The notes under the pieces: model-generated | Databases searched by the model: none | What the model was told of the DNA's origin: nothing | Seen by the model: the letters and a program-made list of their open reading frames with translations, nothing else | Part shown: positions 26,314 to 34,406 of the stretch, one piece after another | How the letters are laid out: each line of letters begins with the position of its first letter | Position numbering within the stretch: the stretch's first letter is position 1 | NCBI RefSeq assembly: GCF_000803065.1 | Contig: NZ_JSXI01000001.1 | Location: 1 to 64,000, forward strand | Length of the DNA: 64,000 nucleotides | Direction of reading: 5' to 3' | Origin: Sphingomonas sp. ERG5 | GTDB lineage: Bacteria > Pseudomonadota > Alphaproteobacteria > Sphingomonadales > Sphingomonadaceae | Program-made: the position numbers and the translations under genes

Positions 26314-26762
26314 TGTTGAACGATGACATGCGCGATCGTCTGATCGCCGCCGCGCGCGACGCCGCCCGCAAGGCCTATGCACCATATTCGCACTTTGGCG
26401 TCGGCGCCGCCGTGCTGTTGAGCGACGACAGCGTGGTGACCGGCGCCAATTTCGAGAATGCGAGCTACGGCCTGTCGCTCTGCGCCGAGACTGTCGCGCT
26501 GGCGACGGTGAGCAGCGCGGGACGCCTCGCCGATGTGGTCGCGATCGGCGTGATCGGCGGGGCGATGGACTCGACTGGCGTACCACGCGGCCGGACTCCG
26601 GTGGGGCCGTGCGGGCGTTGCCGCCAGGTCATCAACGAAGCGGCGCAAGTCGGCGATCGTGACGTGGTCATCTGGTGCGGCGCGGCCGAAGGCGATGCCG
26701 TCGAACGGCACATGCTCTCCGAACTGCTGCCCCATGCCTTCGGGCCCAAAGACCTGCAATAA
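26310..26762 (+). CDS. cdd: cytidine deaminase
   Basis: A 150-residue homotetrameric-type cytidine deaminase that converts cytidine and deoxycytidine to uridine and deoxyuridine in pyrimidine salvage. The zinc site is Cys-Ala-Glu in LCAETVAL and the PCxxC in GPCGRCRQV. FGVGAAVLLSDDSVVTGANF contains the substrate-binding Asn. The start overlaps the GH25 stop (ATGA). The convergent cation-efflux gene ends 18 bases away. Confidence 0.95.
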   Translation: MMLNDDMRDRLIAAARDAARKAYAPYSHFGVGAAVLLSDDSVVTGANFENASYGLSLCAETVALATVSSAGRLADVVAIGVIGGAMDSTGVPRGRTPVGPCGRCRQVINEAAQVGDRDVVIWCGAAEGDAVERHMLSELLPHAFGPKDLQ

Positions 26763-26780
26763 CGGTCGCTTGTGCCGAGA

Positions 26781-27755
26781 TCAGCTGCGCCCCGCGCACT
26801 CGATCGTCAAATGCCGGATGCCCTTCACGTCCGCCGCCCGGGCGCGGATCACCTCGGGGGGGAGTATCGGCGTCGAGGTGACGGTGACGATCGCCGCATG
26901 GCAGCCGGCACCGATCGGCCAGACATGCAGATCGGTAATCGACACATCGCCGATCCCTTCGATCGCAGCACTCAATCGCGCCGCGAGTTTTACATCGCTG
27001 CGGTCGAGCAAAATCCCGGCAGTGTCGCGCAGCAACCCACGCGACCAATGCGCAATGACCAGGGCACCGACTACGCCCATGGCAGGGTCGAGCCATACCC
27101 AGCCGAGATAACGCCCGGCGAGAAGAGCGCCGATCGCCAGGATCGAGGTCAGCGCGTCGGCGAGAACATGGATATAGGCCGAACGCATATTATTGTCGTG
27201 GCCATGGGCGTGCTGGTGCCCATGATGGTCGTGATCATGGGCGTCAGCCTGCGCGTGCGTTTGATCATGGCTGTGCGCGTGTCCCGGTCCATGGCTATGG
27301 TCGCCCGACAGCAGTATCGCGCTGACGATATTGACCACCAGGCCAAGCACCGCGACGAACGTCGCATCACCGAAATCGACCTTTTCCGGATGGACCAGTC
27401 GCATGATGGATTCGATGCCGATGCCGATCGCAACCATGCCGAGAATCAGTGCCGACGTGAAACCGGCCAGATCGCCGACCTTGCCCGTCCCGAAACTATA
27501 GCGCCCGCTTTCGGCGTGATGCTTGGCATAAGCATAGGCGGCCGCGGTGACGCCCAGCGCACCAGCATGCGTCGCCATGTGGAAACCATCGGCGAGCAGA
27601 GCCATCGACCCGGTCATATAGCCCGCGACGATCTCACCGACCATCATCACGGCGGTCAGAATGACCACCCATAAGGTGCGTCGCGCGTTGCGGTCATGGC
27701 TGGCCGCGAGCGGCACCGGGGCGTGACAACGCATCAAGCTATCGACTTTCGACAT
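26781..27755 (-). CDS. dmeF: cation diffusion facilitator, DmeF-like metal efflux
   Basis: A 324-residue inner-membrane H+/metal antiporter with six helices and a cytoplasmic C-terminal domain. Helix 2 has LLADGFHMATH, helix 5 has SAYIHVLADALTS; these hold the transport-site Asp/His residues. Between helices 4 and 5 is a His-rich loop (about 140-178, more than ten His), usual for Co/Ni/Zn carriers. The regulator gene immediately upstream is of the RcnR/DmeR type, so the pair looks like the cobalt/nickel-responsive dmeRF operon described in rhizobia. ATG at 27755, ten bases after the regulator stop. Confidence 0.88.
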   Translation of the reverse strand: MSKVDSLMRCHAPVPLAASHDRNARRTLWVVILTAVMMVGEIVAGYMTGSMALLADGFHMATHAGALGVTAAAYAYAKHHAESGRYSFGTGKVGDLAGFTSALILGMVAIGIGIESIMRLVHPEKVDFGDATFVAVLGLVVNIVSAILLSGDHSHGPGHAHSHDQTHAQADAHDHDHHGHQHAHGHDNNMRSAYIHVLADALTSILAIGALLAGRYLGWVWLDPAMGVVGALVIAHWSRGLLRDTAGILLDRSDVKLAARLSAAIEGIGDVSITDLHVWPIGAGCHAAIVTVTSTPILPPEVIRARAADVKGIRHLTIECAGRS

Positions 27756-27765
27756 GGCGACGCCC

Positions 27766-28041
27766 CTATTTCGCGTAGCGTCGGATGGCGGAAAGGAGCT
27801 CATCGGCCCCCTGTGCACGTGCCTCATCGGACAGGTCGGGGCCGGCGACATGCTCGCGCAGATAGGCGTCGATGATTTCCTCCATCAGCCCGTTGATCGC
27901 GCCGCGCGTCGCGGCAACCAGATGCAGGATACTGGCACAGCTTGCGGAACTGGCAAGAGCACGATCGATCGCATCGACCTGGCCGGCAATACGCTTGACC
28001 CGGTTGGTCAGCGCGTCGTTGTCTTTCGTCAAGTGAGCCAT
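27766..28041 (-). CDS. dmeR: CsoR/RcnR-family metal-sensing repressor, DmeR-like
   Basis: A 91-residue all-helical repressor. Of the metal ligands known in E. coli RcnR (His3, Cys35, His60, His64), His3, Cys35 and His64 are present, and position 60 is Tyr. RGAINGLMEEIIDAYLREH is the family's central helix. It would repress dmeRF without metal and release on binding Co(II) or Ni(II). The Tyr60 change suggests a slightly different metal preference. A G/C-tract operator lies against its start codon. Without the DmeF neighbour it could also be called FrmR-like; the His64 argues against that. Confidence 0.88.
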   Translation of the reverse strand: MAHLTKDNDALTNRVKRIAGQVDAIDRALASSASCASILHLVAATRGAINGLMEEIIDAYLREHVAGPDLSDEARAQGADELLSAIRRYAK

Positions 28042-28062
28042 AGGATACCCCCCTACCCTAAT
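28042..28062 (-). promoter_or_regulatory. candidate DmeR/RcnR-type operator overlapping the ribosome-binding site
   Basis: On the plus strand this reads AGGATACCCCCCTACCCTAA: six C's flanked by TA-rich ends. RcnR/DmeR operators are G/C tracts with AT-rich inverted flanks. On the minus strand the same G tract, six bases from the dmeR ATG, can serve as its ribosome-binding site, so repressor binding and translation start share one element. Confidence 0.65.
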
Positions 28063-28154
28063 ATTTCACGCTTAACAATAGTGCCCGACCTTCTTCTCCC
28101 CCTTGCTCGCGCGGCCCATTCCCGCGAAAGCTGGGGCATCAGGAGAGTAGAAGC

Positions 28155-28709
28155 ATGTCGATTCTGTCGGACCGCTGGATTCGTGAACAGGCCCTCAGTA
28201 ACGGGATGATCGAGCCGTTCGTCGATGGCCAGAAACGCGACGGATGCATCTCCTATGGCCTGTCTTCCTATGGCTATGACGCGCGCGTCTCGGACGAGTT
28301 CAAGATCTTCACCAACATCGACAGCGTCATCGTCGATCCGAAGGATTTCGCAGCGAACAGCTTCGTCGATCGCCAGACAGATGTGTGCATCATCCCGCCC
28401 AACAGCTTCGCGCTGGCGCGGACCGTGGAGTATTTCCGCGTGCCGCGCGACGTGCTGGTCATCTGCCTGGGTAAATCGACCTATGCGCGCTGCGGAATCA
28501 TCGTGAACGTGACGCCGCTCGAACCCGGCTGGGAGGGGCATGTCACGCTGGAGTTTTCGAACACCACACCGCTGCCGGCGAAAATCTACGCTAATGAAGG
28601 AGCGTGCCAGTTCCTCTTCCTGCAGGGTAACGAACCATGCGAGACAAGCTATGCCGACCGTGCGGGCAAATATATGGGCCAGCGCGGCGTCACGCTGCCC
28701 AAGGTCTAG
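28155..28709 (+). CDS. dcd: dCTP deaminase
   Basis: A 184-residue trimeric enzyme that deaminates dCTP to dUTP for dTMP synthesis. Family features are [40 protein letters not shown] with the catalytic Glu downstream in GHVTLEFSN, and a C-terminal [19 protein letters not shown] that closes over the nucleotide. No dUTPase domain is fused. ATG 28155 is preceded by AGGAG at 28140-28144, about ten bases away. A perfect hairpin separates it from the convergent TPR gene. Confidence 0.96.
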   Translation: MSILSDRWIREQALSNGMIEPFVDGQKRDGCISYGLSSYGYDARVSDEFKIFTNIDSVIVDPKDFAANSFVDRQTDVCIIPPNSFALARTVEYFRVPRDVLVICLGKSTYARCGIIVNVTPLEPGWEGHVTLEFSNTTPLPAKIYANEGACQFLFLQGNEPCETSYADRAGKYMGQRGVTLPKV

Positions 28710-28720
28710 AAACAGCGTCG

Positions 28721-28745
28721 TGCGATCTCGTCGAACGAGATCGCA
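28721..28745. terminator. bidirectional hairpin between convergent genes
   Basis: Perfect 11-bp stem (28721-28731 with 28735-28745), loop CGA, between the end of dcd and the end of the TPR gene. There is no T run, so termination strength is uncertain. Confidence 0.55.
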
Positions 28746-28751
28746 TCGACG

Positions 28752-29111
28752 TCAGCGCGTGGTGACTTGCGTACGCTCCAAGCGCTGAAGCGCGATCGTC
28801 GCCAGTTGATGCGACGAGAAAGTCCGCTCATTGGCCATGTCGACTTGCTCGTCAGGGCGACGCAAGACGTCGCGATACAGCGCGCGCGCTTCGCTGACGC
28901 GACCAGCGTGCTGATAGACCGCCGCCAGGTTGAGCGTCAGATCGGCATGATCGGGAAACAGGCGGCGCTGGTCGAGCAGCGTACGCTCGGCAGTCGTATA
29001 ATCGCCCCGGAAAATCTCCACCGAGCCATTGCGATCCGCATCGGTCGCCTGGGCGATGGCGGGTACGGCGAAGGTGGCGGCTACCGCCAGTGCATAAAAT
29101 GCAGTGCGCAT
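28752..29111 (-). CDS. secreted TPR-like hypothetical protein
   Basis: A 119-residue protein with a signal peptide (AFYALAVAATFAVPAIAQA, cleavage near residue 21). The mature part has one or two TPR-like helix pairs: EIFRGDYTTAERTLLDQRRL followed by LTLNLAAVYQHAGRVSEARAL. It is probably a periplasmic scaffold protein. ATG 29111 and ATG 29114 are adjacent; AGGAG is seven and four bases away respectively, so I prefer 29111. It is alone between dcd and the ExbD operon terminator. Function unknown. Confidence 0.75.
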   Translation of the reverse strand: MRTAFYALAVAATFAVPAIAQATDADRNGSVEIFRGDYTTAERTLLDQRRLFPDHADLTLNLAAVYQHAGRVSEARALYRDVLRRPDEQVDMANERTFSSHQLATIALQRLERTQVTTR

Positions 29112-29222
29112 CATCACTCTCCTAATGACTCTTCCATGACGGAAGGATTTCATTTTTATGACATTGTTGTGTCATTTCAGTGAAACAATCACAAGAGACT
29201 TGATAGCGCCGGCGACCGAACG

Positions 29223-29251
29223 AAAAAGGGCGACCCGAAGGCCGCCCTTTT
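29223..29251 (-). terminator. Rho-independent terminator of the tonB-exb operon
   Basis: A GGGCG/CGCCC-based stem with loop CGAA. On the minus strand it ends in CCCTTTTT, and A/T tracts on both sides make it usable in both directions. It lies 26 bases after the second exbD stop codon. Confidence 0.85.
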
Positions 29252-29276
29252 CCGCGTGACGATGACTGATGCGAAA

Positions 29277-29705
29277 TCAGAAATCGTTGCGATATTGCTC
29301 GTTGCCGATGAAGCCGAGTTTGCTCACACCCGAACGCTTGACCACCGCCAGGACCTCATCGACCTTGGCGTAGCGCGCCTGCGGGTCGGGCTGGAAGTGG
29401 AGCTCAGGCTCCGGACTGATCGTCTTGGTCGTCTCCAGATATTGCTGGAGCGTAACCGTGTCGACGGCAGTGCCGTTCCACGAAACAACGCCCGCCGGAT
29501 CGATCGTGACCTTGTTCTTCTCAGGGTCGATCGGCTGGTTGACCTGGTTCGGATCGTTAACGGGAAGGTCGACCTTCACCGCGTGAGTCTGGATCGGGAT
29601 CGTGATGATGAACATGATGAGGAGCACGAGCATGACGTCGATCAACGGCGTCGTGTTCATTTCCATCATCGGTTCACCGTCGTCGGAACCGCCGCTCATT
29701 GCCAT
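29277..29705 (-). CDS. exbD: ExbD/TolR-family biopolymer transport protein
   Basis: A 142-residue inner-membrane protein with one N-terminal helix and a periplasmic domain. MNTTPLIDVMLVLLIMFII contains the membrane Asp essential for proton use. Together with ExbB it turns the proton gradient into movement of TonB. The periplasmic part is short and ends SKLGFIGNEQYRNDF. It is the last gene of the operon and a paralogue of the gene just upstream, 28 bases away. Two ExbD-like proteins in tandem are often seen in TonB systems of this group and may form heteromers. Confidence 0.9.
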   Translation of the reverse strand: MAMSGGSDDGEPMMEMNTTPLIDVMLVLLIMFIITIPIQTHAVKVDLPVNDPNQVNQPIDPEKNKVTIDPAGVVSWNGTAVDTVTLQQYLETTKTISPEPELHFQPDPQARYAKVDEVLAVVKRSGVSKLGFIGNEQYRNDF

Positions 29706-29733
29706 GCTATATTACTCCTGAATTTCGCGACCG

Positions 29734-30219
29734 TCACAGGCGCTGGATGTTGCCACCCGCCGGCGGTTCGGAAATGAAGCCGACCTTTGCGAAGCCCGCC
29801 ATCTGCATCGTGTAGATCGCGCCACCAATGCATTGGTACGGCACGTTCACGTCACCGCGGATATGCGCTTCGGGAAGTTCGAGATCCGGGTTGCCGACGC
29901 CGCCCTGGCGCGCGATTTCAGCCTTCAGCTTGGTAACCGCCTTTTCGAGCAGTTCCTCATGCGTCACCCGCGACAGGTTCCAGTACACAGCGCACCGGCC
30001 GTCCTTGTCGGTGGTGATCGACAAAGACACGTTCTCCGGCTTGGTCGTGGTCGGATCGTACCGCACATCAGGCAGCTTGAGCTTGATCGCCTGGATCGCG
30101 ACCGGAATCGCGATCAGGAAGATGATCAGCAGCACGAGCATCACGTCCACCAGCGGGGTCGTGTTGATGTCCGACATCGGCTTTTCGGCGGCTTTGTCGC
30201 CGCCAACACTCATTGCCAT
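29734..30219 (-). CDS. exbD: ExbD/TolR-family biopolymer transport protein (first copy)
   Basis: A 161-residue paralogue of the following exbD. SDINTTPLVDVMLVLLIIF gives the membrane helix with the conserved Asp. The periplasmic domain is longer and has an insert around ITTDKDGRCAVYWNLSRVTH with one Cys, and a second Cys in NVPYQCIGGAIYTMQMAG, so a disulfide is possible. It ends in a Gly/Pro-rich tail. It lies 125 bases after exbB, with a GC-rich hairpin in that gap. Confidence 0.9.
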   Translation of the reverse strand: MAMSVGGDKAAEKPMSDINTTPLVDVMLVLLIIFLIAIPVAIQAIKLKLPDVRYDPTTTKPENVSLSITTDKDGRCAVYWNLSRVTHEELLEKAVTKLKAEIARQGGVGNPDLELPEAHIRGDVNVPYQCIGGAIYTMQMAGFAKVGFISEPPAGGNIQRL

Positions 30220-30308
30220 TGAGGGCTATCCCTATCCATTCAATCGCGTCGCCGGATGTTCCCGGCGAGGCTTTCCTTTCGCAACGGCCCTTCGGTCGCC
30301 GCAAAGGT

Positions 30309-30333
30309 CCGGGGCCGCATGACGCGGCCCCGG
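30309..30333. other. intercistronic hairpin between exbB and exbD
   Basis: Perfect 10-bp GC-only stem (30309-30318 with 30324-30333), loop of five bases, no T run. It may shape mRNA stability or partial termination so that exbB and exbD are made in different amounts. Confidence 0.5.
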
Positions 30334-30344
30334 TCCATCATTGA

Positions 30345-31118
30345 TCAGCGCGCCGGAGCGGCCGTCGTTGCGGCAGCGGCCGGCTTGGCGGCAGGCTTGC
30401 GCGCGGTCGACACCGGACGAACCGCACCGTTCGAGGCAAGGAAGCCGAGCACATCGTTCGAGAACGCGCTGAGATCTTCCGCGATCGACTTGTTGCGGCG
30501 CTGCAGGAAGTTGTAGGCGAGCACGGCCGGAACCGCCACGGCGAGGCCGAGCGCGGTCATGATCAGTGCTTCACCGACCGGGCCGGCGACGGCGTCGATC
30601 GATGCCTGACCAGCCGCACCGATCTTGATCAGTGCGCGGTAGATGCCGATAACCGTACCGAACAGACCGATGAACGGCGAGGTCGCGCCTACCGTCGCGA
30701 GGAAGGCGAGACCGCCGCCCAGCTTCGAGTTGATCGATGCTTCCGAGCGTGCCAGCGAACCGTGCAGCCAGTCATGCGCCTCGACCGGATCAGTCAGCTG
30801 AGCGTGCTGATCCTGTGCCTGCAGGCCGTCATCGACGATCTGGCGATAGGCCGAGTTCTTTTCGAGCTTGGCAGCGCCTTCGCGCAGCGAGTTGGCGCTC
30901 CAGAAGTTGGCGCGGACGCGCTTCGACTGGTTGATGATCTTCTGCTGCTCGAACAGCTTGGTGAACAGGATATAGAACGACACGATCGACATGAACGCCA
31001 GGATCGAGAACACCGACCAGGCAATGACGCCGCCCTGCTGGAGCGCTTCCCAGAAGCCGTACGGGTTGTTTCCGGCGGCGGCAGGTGCCGCACCTGCGGC
31101 AAGAATGGTGGTCAACAT
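30345..31118 (-). CDS. exbB: ExbB/TolQ/MotA-family proton channel protein
   Basis: A 257-residue inner-membrane protein with three helices. The N-terminal helix is GVIAWSVFSILAFMSIVSFYILF. The large cytoplasmic loop contains ARSEASINSKLGGGLAFLAT. The second and third helices show VGATSPFIGLFGTVIGIYRA and GEALIMTALGLAVAVPAVLA, the TolQ/ExbB signature. The Ala/Pro/Lys-rich C-terminal tail is probably disordered. It forms the pentameric channel around ExbD and powers TonB. Second gene of the operon. Confidence 0.95.
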   Translation of the reverse strand: MLTTILAAGAAPAAAGNNPYGFWEALQQGGVIAWSVFSILAFMSIVSFYILFTKLFEQQKIINQSKRVRANFWSANSLREGAAKLEKNSAYRQIVDDGLQAQDQHAQLTDPVEAHDWLHGSLARSEASINSKLGGGLAFLATVGATSPFIGLFGTVIGIYRALIKIGAAGQASIDAVAGPVGEALIMTALGLAVAVPAVLAYNFLQRRNKSIAEDLSAFSNDVLGFLASNGAVRPVSTARKPAAKPAAAATTAAPAR

Positions 31119-31164
31119 TGCGGTACTTCCCTCTCAAACAGTCAAAATCTGTAAACTGGATCGG

Positions 31165-31188
31165 CGCCCCCGGGATCACCCGGGGGCG
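31165..31188. other. intercistronic hairpin between tonB and exbB
   Basis: Perfect 10-bp GC stem (31165-31174 with 31179-31188), loop ATCA, no T run on the minus strand. With the similar hairpin after exbB it divides the operon mRNA into segments. Confidence 0.5.
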
Positions 31189-31197
31189 TCGGTTATA

Positions 31198-31866
31198 TTA
31201 TCGGTCCTCGATCTGCCACTTGACCGCCCGGATGGAGGTCGTGGATTCGATCGCGGTGCCGTTTGCGTCCTTGGCCGGATTGAAGCGGCCGTTGCGTGTG
31301 GCGAGCCGGCACGTTGCCTCATCAAGGTCGGAATTTCCGCTCGATGAAGTCACGCGGCAAGCAGAGACTCGGCCCCGTGTATCCACGGTCACCTGGACGC
31401 TGACGCGACCTTCCGCTTCGGCACGACGCGCTGCCGCAGGATAGGAATCCTGAGGGAACCAGTCACCCTGGTTGCCGCGTGGCGTCACAGGAACAGCGAC
31501 GCGTGGCGGCGCGGGGGCCGGTGGCGGTGGTGCCGGTGGCGCAGCGATCGGCACCATGGGCGCTGCCGGCGGCGGCGTGGTCACCGTCTGCATCACGACC
31601 GGCGGACGCGGCACATTGACGATCGGCGGCGGCGATACGACCGGCGGCGGCGTCAGCGGCGTGTCAGGCGGCGGGGGCGGGGGTTCGTCCGGCGGCGGGG
31701 GTGGTGGTTCCTCCACGTCAAACGTGTTGAGCTTTTCCGCCGCCTTCTTCACGTACTGATACGCGAGGCCGGTGACGAAGGCGTACCCGATAACGGCATG
31801 GATGAGCGCGACGATAACGATCGCGACCACCTTGCTACCGCTCATTCTTTGGTCAGCATACGACAT
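31198..31866 (-). CDS. tonB: TonB energy-transducing protein
   Basis: A 222-residue protein with one N-terminal helix (VVAIVIVALIHAVIGYAFV), a very Pro-rich periplasmic spacer (about 45-130, with runs of five and six Pro) and the TonB C-terminal domain (about 140-222): NQGDWFPQDSYPAAARRAEA and GRVSVQVTVDTRGRVSACRV. It contacts the TonB box of outer-membrane receptors and transfers energy from ExbB/ExbD. It has two Cys in the C-terminal domain. First gene of the operon; divergent from a secreted protein at 32088. Confidence 0.95.
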   Translation of the reverse strand: MSYADQRMSGSKVVAIVIVALIHAVIGYAFVTGLAYQYVKKAAEKLNTFDVEEPPPPPPDEPPPPPPDTPLTPPPVVSPPPIVNVPRPPVVMQTVTTPPPAAPMVPIAAPPAPPPPAPAPPRVAVPVTPRGNQGDWFPQDSYPAAARRAEAEGRVSVQVTVDTRGRVSACRVTSSSGNSDLDEATCRLATRNGRFNPAKDANGTAIESTTSIRAVKWQIEDR

Positions 31867-32087
31867 TCAGAAACGACACTCCTCTGTCCCGGTCAGTTCG
31901 GCTGTTAGCGATCCGCAGCGCGGTCGCTTACCCGTCTGCAATGGGCCATTGTATCCTCAAGCAGAGCCGAACCTCTATCGTGAGCGAAACTACGACGCAA
32001 ACGCTTTGTCGGACGCAACAAACGTACAATCGGAACACGACAGAATTATTTCTGTATAAGATCGCCTTGATCGCGTAACGCGGAACC

Positions 32088-32954
32088 ATGCTTCGTGTTC
32101 CAGTGATCCTGAGCGGCGCGGCCCTCCTCGCCGCCGCAATCGCCCCGCTTTCCGCCGTTGCGCAGCACCGATCCGCCGCCCAGCGCGCGCCCGCGGCCGC
32201 CCCTTTACCGGAGCCGCCGCCGCCCTATGCGGTGTTTGCCGATCTCGTTCTGGCAGCCCCTGTAATTGTCGATGCCGCCATCCGCGGCGCGACTCGAATC
32301 AAGGGTCCGGAGGCATTGAATGTGCCCCAGGGCTTTGCGCGACTGTACGTCGAGGCAGATGTTCAAGCCCTGATTCGCAGCTCGGCACCCCTGCCGCCGC
32401 GAATCGGTTATGTCCTCGATGTGCCAATCGATGCACGAGGCAAATTGCCCAATCTGCGCAAGTTTCGGGTGTTGCTATTTGCCCGCGCGGTGGCCGGCGC
32501 CACCGGTCAGATCCAACTCGTGCGCCCCGATGCGCAACGCGCCTGGACGCCGGGCGCCGACGAACTGACCCGGCGCATCACGACCGAGACAATTGCCGTC
32601 GACGCCCCCCCCGTCGTCACTGGTATCGGCAATGCCTTCCACACACCCGGCAACCTGCCCGGAGAAGGCGAGACGCAGATATTCCTGACCACCGCCGACA
32701 GCCGGCCCGTGTCGCTGAACATCACGCGCCGCCCCGGCGAAGAACGCCGCTGGTCGTTGTCACTGAGCGATGTCGTCGAGCAAGCCGCCCCACCTCCGCC
32801 GGGCGATACGTTGCTCTGGTACCGGCTGGCCTGCGCCTTGCCGGCCGCGTTACCCAATATGGGCCAGGATGGCGAAAATGCGGCGGTCGCCCGGGACGAT
32901 TATCAGTTCGTGATCGAATCGCTCGGGCGCTGCGATCGGGGCCCGACTCGCTAG
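32088..32954 (+). CDS. secreted hypothetical protein
   Basis: A 288-residue protein with a signal peptide (ILSGAALLAAAIAPLSAVAQ, cleavage near residue 26), a Pro/Ala-rich linker and a domain beginning YAVFADLVLAAPVIVDAAIR. GYVLDVPIDARGKLPNLRK and PGNLPGEGETQIFLTTADSR are notable. It has two Cys near the C-terminus (in RLACALPAAL and LGRCDRGP). I recall similar uncharacterised proteins in sphingomonads next to tonB, but no function. Divergent from tonB across about 220 bases. Confidence 0.75.
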   Translation: MLRVPVILSGAALLAAAIAPLSAVAQHRSAAQRAPAAAPLPEPPPPYAVFADLVLAAPVIVDAAIRGATRIKGPEALNVPQGFARLYVEADVQALIRSSAPLPPRIGYVLDVPIDARGKLPNLRKFRVLLFARAVAGATGQIQLVRPDAQRAWTPGADELTRRITTETIAVDAPPVVTGIGNAFHTPGNLPGEGETQIFLTTADSRPVSLNITRRPGEERRWSLSLSDVVEQAAPPPPGDTLLWYRLACALPAALPNMGQDGENAAVARDDYQFVIESLGRCDRGPTR

Positions 32955-32970
32955 AATTTGTCGGACGACT

Positions 32971-33312
32971 TCAGCCGATTCGCAAAATCTGACCGGTGGT
33001 CGATTCGGCATCGGTCAGAAACCGCGCCGCGGCGATACCATCCACAATCGACGCGTCCCTGGTCAGATCGAGCGCACCGATTCGCCTTACGGGCGCGAGC
33101 TCGACCGCCAGCGGCCCGATTGTCGCGAGCAGCGCCGCCCGATCGGCCGCGCCCAATTCGGGCCCCGCGAGCACCAGAATCATTCCCGCGGAGGATCGCC
33201 TTGCCTGCTCCAGCACGTCCCGAATCGGGACGGCTGCAACCACGACCTGCGCCGAATCGACCGCAGCCGTAACGGCAGACAGCATATCGCCGAGCGCCGG
33301 CATGGCCTTCAC
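32971..33312 (-). CDS. short Rossmann-like protein, possible SDR remnant
   Basis: A 113-residue protein. The C-terminus (IAAARFLTDAESTTGQILRIG) has the pattern of the last helix and strand of short-chain reductases such as pteridine reductases. The rest (SAGMILVLAGPELGAADRAA) keeps a strand-helix alternation, but no nucleotide-binding glycine motif and no YxxxK is present. So it is either a degenerate SDR or a separate half-size family. It starts with GTG at 33312, overlapping the folB stop by four bases (GTGA); ATG 33303 is an alternative. The link to folate is by position only. Confidence 0.7.
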   Translation of the reverse strand: MKAMPALGDMLSAVTAAVDSAQVVVAAVPIRDVLEQARRSSAGMILVLAGPELGAADRAALLATIGPLAVELAPVRRIGALDLTRDASIVDGIAAARFLTDAESTTGQILRIG

Positions 33313-33695
33313 CGCCGGTGGCGCGTCAACGTGATGCCGATCGATTCGCCCGCTTCGGCAATCGCCAGCTTGACGATCTTCACCACGACTTTCGATATAC
33401 GCCGGTCCTGCAGCATCAACGTTTCGACGATATGATCCGCCACGCCCTCAACCAGTGTGAAATGCACGCCCTCGGGCAACGCGGTGGTCGCGGCATGGCG
33501 CAGGTCCATATAGTTTTTCGATGCGCTCAGCGGGGTATCGGCGGAGAATCGGTCGGGACAATCGATATCGACCGTCATGGAGATACGCAGCGGCTGCGGC
33601 AGATGCGTCTCCTCGGAATAGATTCCTGTCAGCACCTGAACATCGAGATCATGCACTTCGAGGCTGAGACTGTCGTCCAAGCGCGGCCCTTTCAC
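33309..33695 (-). CDS. folB: dihydroneopterin aldolase
   Basis: A 128-residue enzyme that cleaves 7,8-dihydroneopterin in folate synthesis. Family features: LEVHDLDVQVLTGIYSEET at the start, LSASKNYMDLRHA in the middle with Tyr, and TLVEGVADHIVETLML with the Glu before the C-terminal VVVKIVKLAIAEAGESIGI. It starts with GTG at 33695; the ribosome-binding site is weak and no better start exists. It overlaps the next gene by four bases. Confidence 0.85.
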   Translation of the reverse strand: MKGPRLDDSLSLEVHDLDVQVLTGIYSEETHLPQPLRISMTVDIDCPDRFSADTPLSASKNYMDLRHAATTALPEGVHFTLVEGVADHIVETLMLQDRRISKVVVKIVKLAIAEAGESIGITLTRHRR

Positions 33696-33831
33696 TGGCG
33701 GAAGCGCGCGCCATAGCAGATGCCACGCTGGGTGAAAGCCATGCGCCCGAATCCCTCATTCCATTTGCGTTCATCACTATCACCGCTACAGCGCGCGGCC
33801 CGCTGAGAGCGCGCGGGCAGGAGCCAGAGCC

Positions 33832-34338
33832 GTGATCGAGATCGTGCCCATTGCCAATGTCAGCAACGACGCCGTCGAGGATCTGCTCGATCGGGCGTTC
33901 GGCGCGGACCGGCATGGCCGAACGGCTTATCGTATTCGTGACGGCGTATCCGCCCTCCCCCGGCTGAGTTTCGCCGCATTGGACAATGGGGCGCTGATCG
34001 CCACGATCCAATGCTGGCCGGTCCTGTTTACGGGCGATGATGGCGGCCTGGCGCCACTGATCATGGTCGGTCCGGTGGCAGTCGAGCCGGCACGGCAGCG
34101 CGACGGAATCGGCCGGATGTTGATGCGTCACGCGCTCGACACGGCCGACGCTCGCGGTGAATCGCACGCGTTGATGCTGATCGGCGATCCCGAATATTAT
34201 AGTCGCTTCTTCGGGTTTTCGGCTGAACGCACGGGTGAATGGCGCGTGCCCGGGCCGGTCGAACGCCAGCGTTTGCTGTCACGTGGCGATCGGGTCCCGA
34301 CCAGCGCGGGGTCGCTCGGCCCACGGGTTCACGCCTGA
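33832..34338 (+). CDS. GNAT-family N-acetyltransferase
   Basis: A 168-residue acetyl-CoA-dependent transferase. The acetyl-CoA pyrophosphate loop is EPARQRDGIGRMLMRHAL (about 88-105), preceded by the strand PLIMVGPVAVEP. LMLIGDPEYYSRFFGFSAE is a frequent pattern in a subgroup of GNATs (YhbS-like). Starts with GTG 33832 after GGAGCCAGAGCC. The acceptor is unknown. The following DUF1285 gene begins about 70 bases later. Confidence 0.88.
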   Translation: MIEIVPIANVSNDAVEDLLDRAFGADRHGRTAYRIRDGVSALPRLSFAALDNGALIATIQCWPVLFTGDDGGLAPLIMVGPVAVEPARQRDGIGRMLMRHALDTADARGESHALMLIGDPEYYSRFFGFSAERTGEWRVPGPVERQRLLSRGDRVPTSAGSLGPRVHA

Positions 34339-34406
34339 CGCTTTACCCGCAATGCGCTGCGCCCCAACGCTTTACCAGGGCGCAGGGCTGGCCTACCGCA
34401 CCTCCT

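Noticed and set aside
27185..27300. Low-complexity repeat in the metal transporter as a DNA repeat
   Set aside because: It encodes the His-rich loop expected in cation diffusion facilitators, so coding constraint explains it.
31480..31720. GGCGG-rich tandem repeats as a regulatory element
   Set aside because: They code for the Pro-rich spacer of TonB on the other strand.
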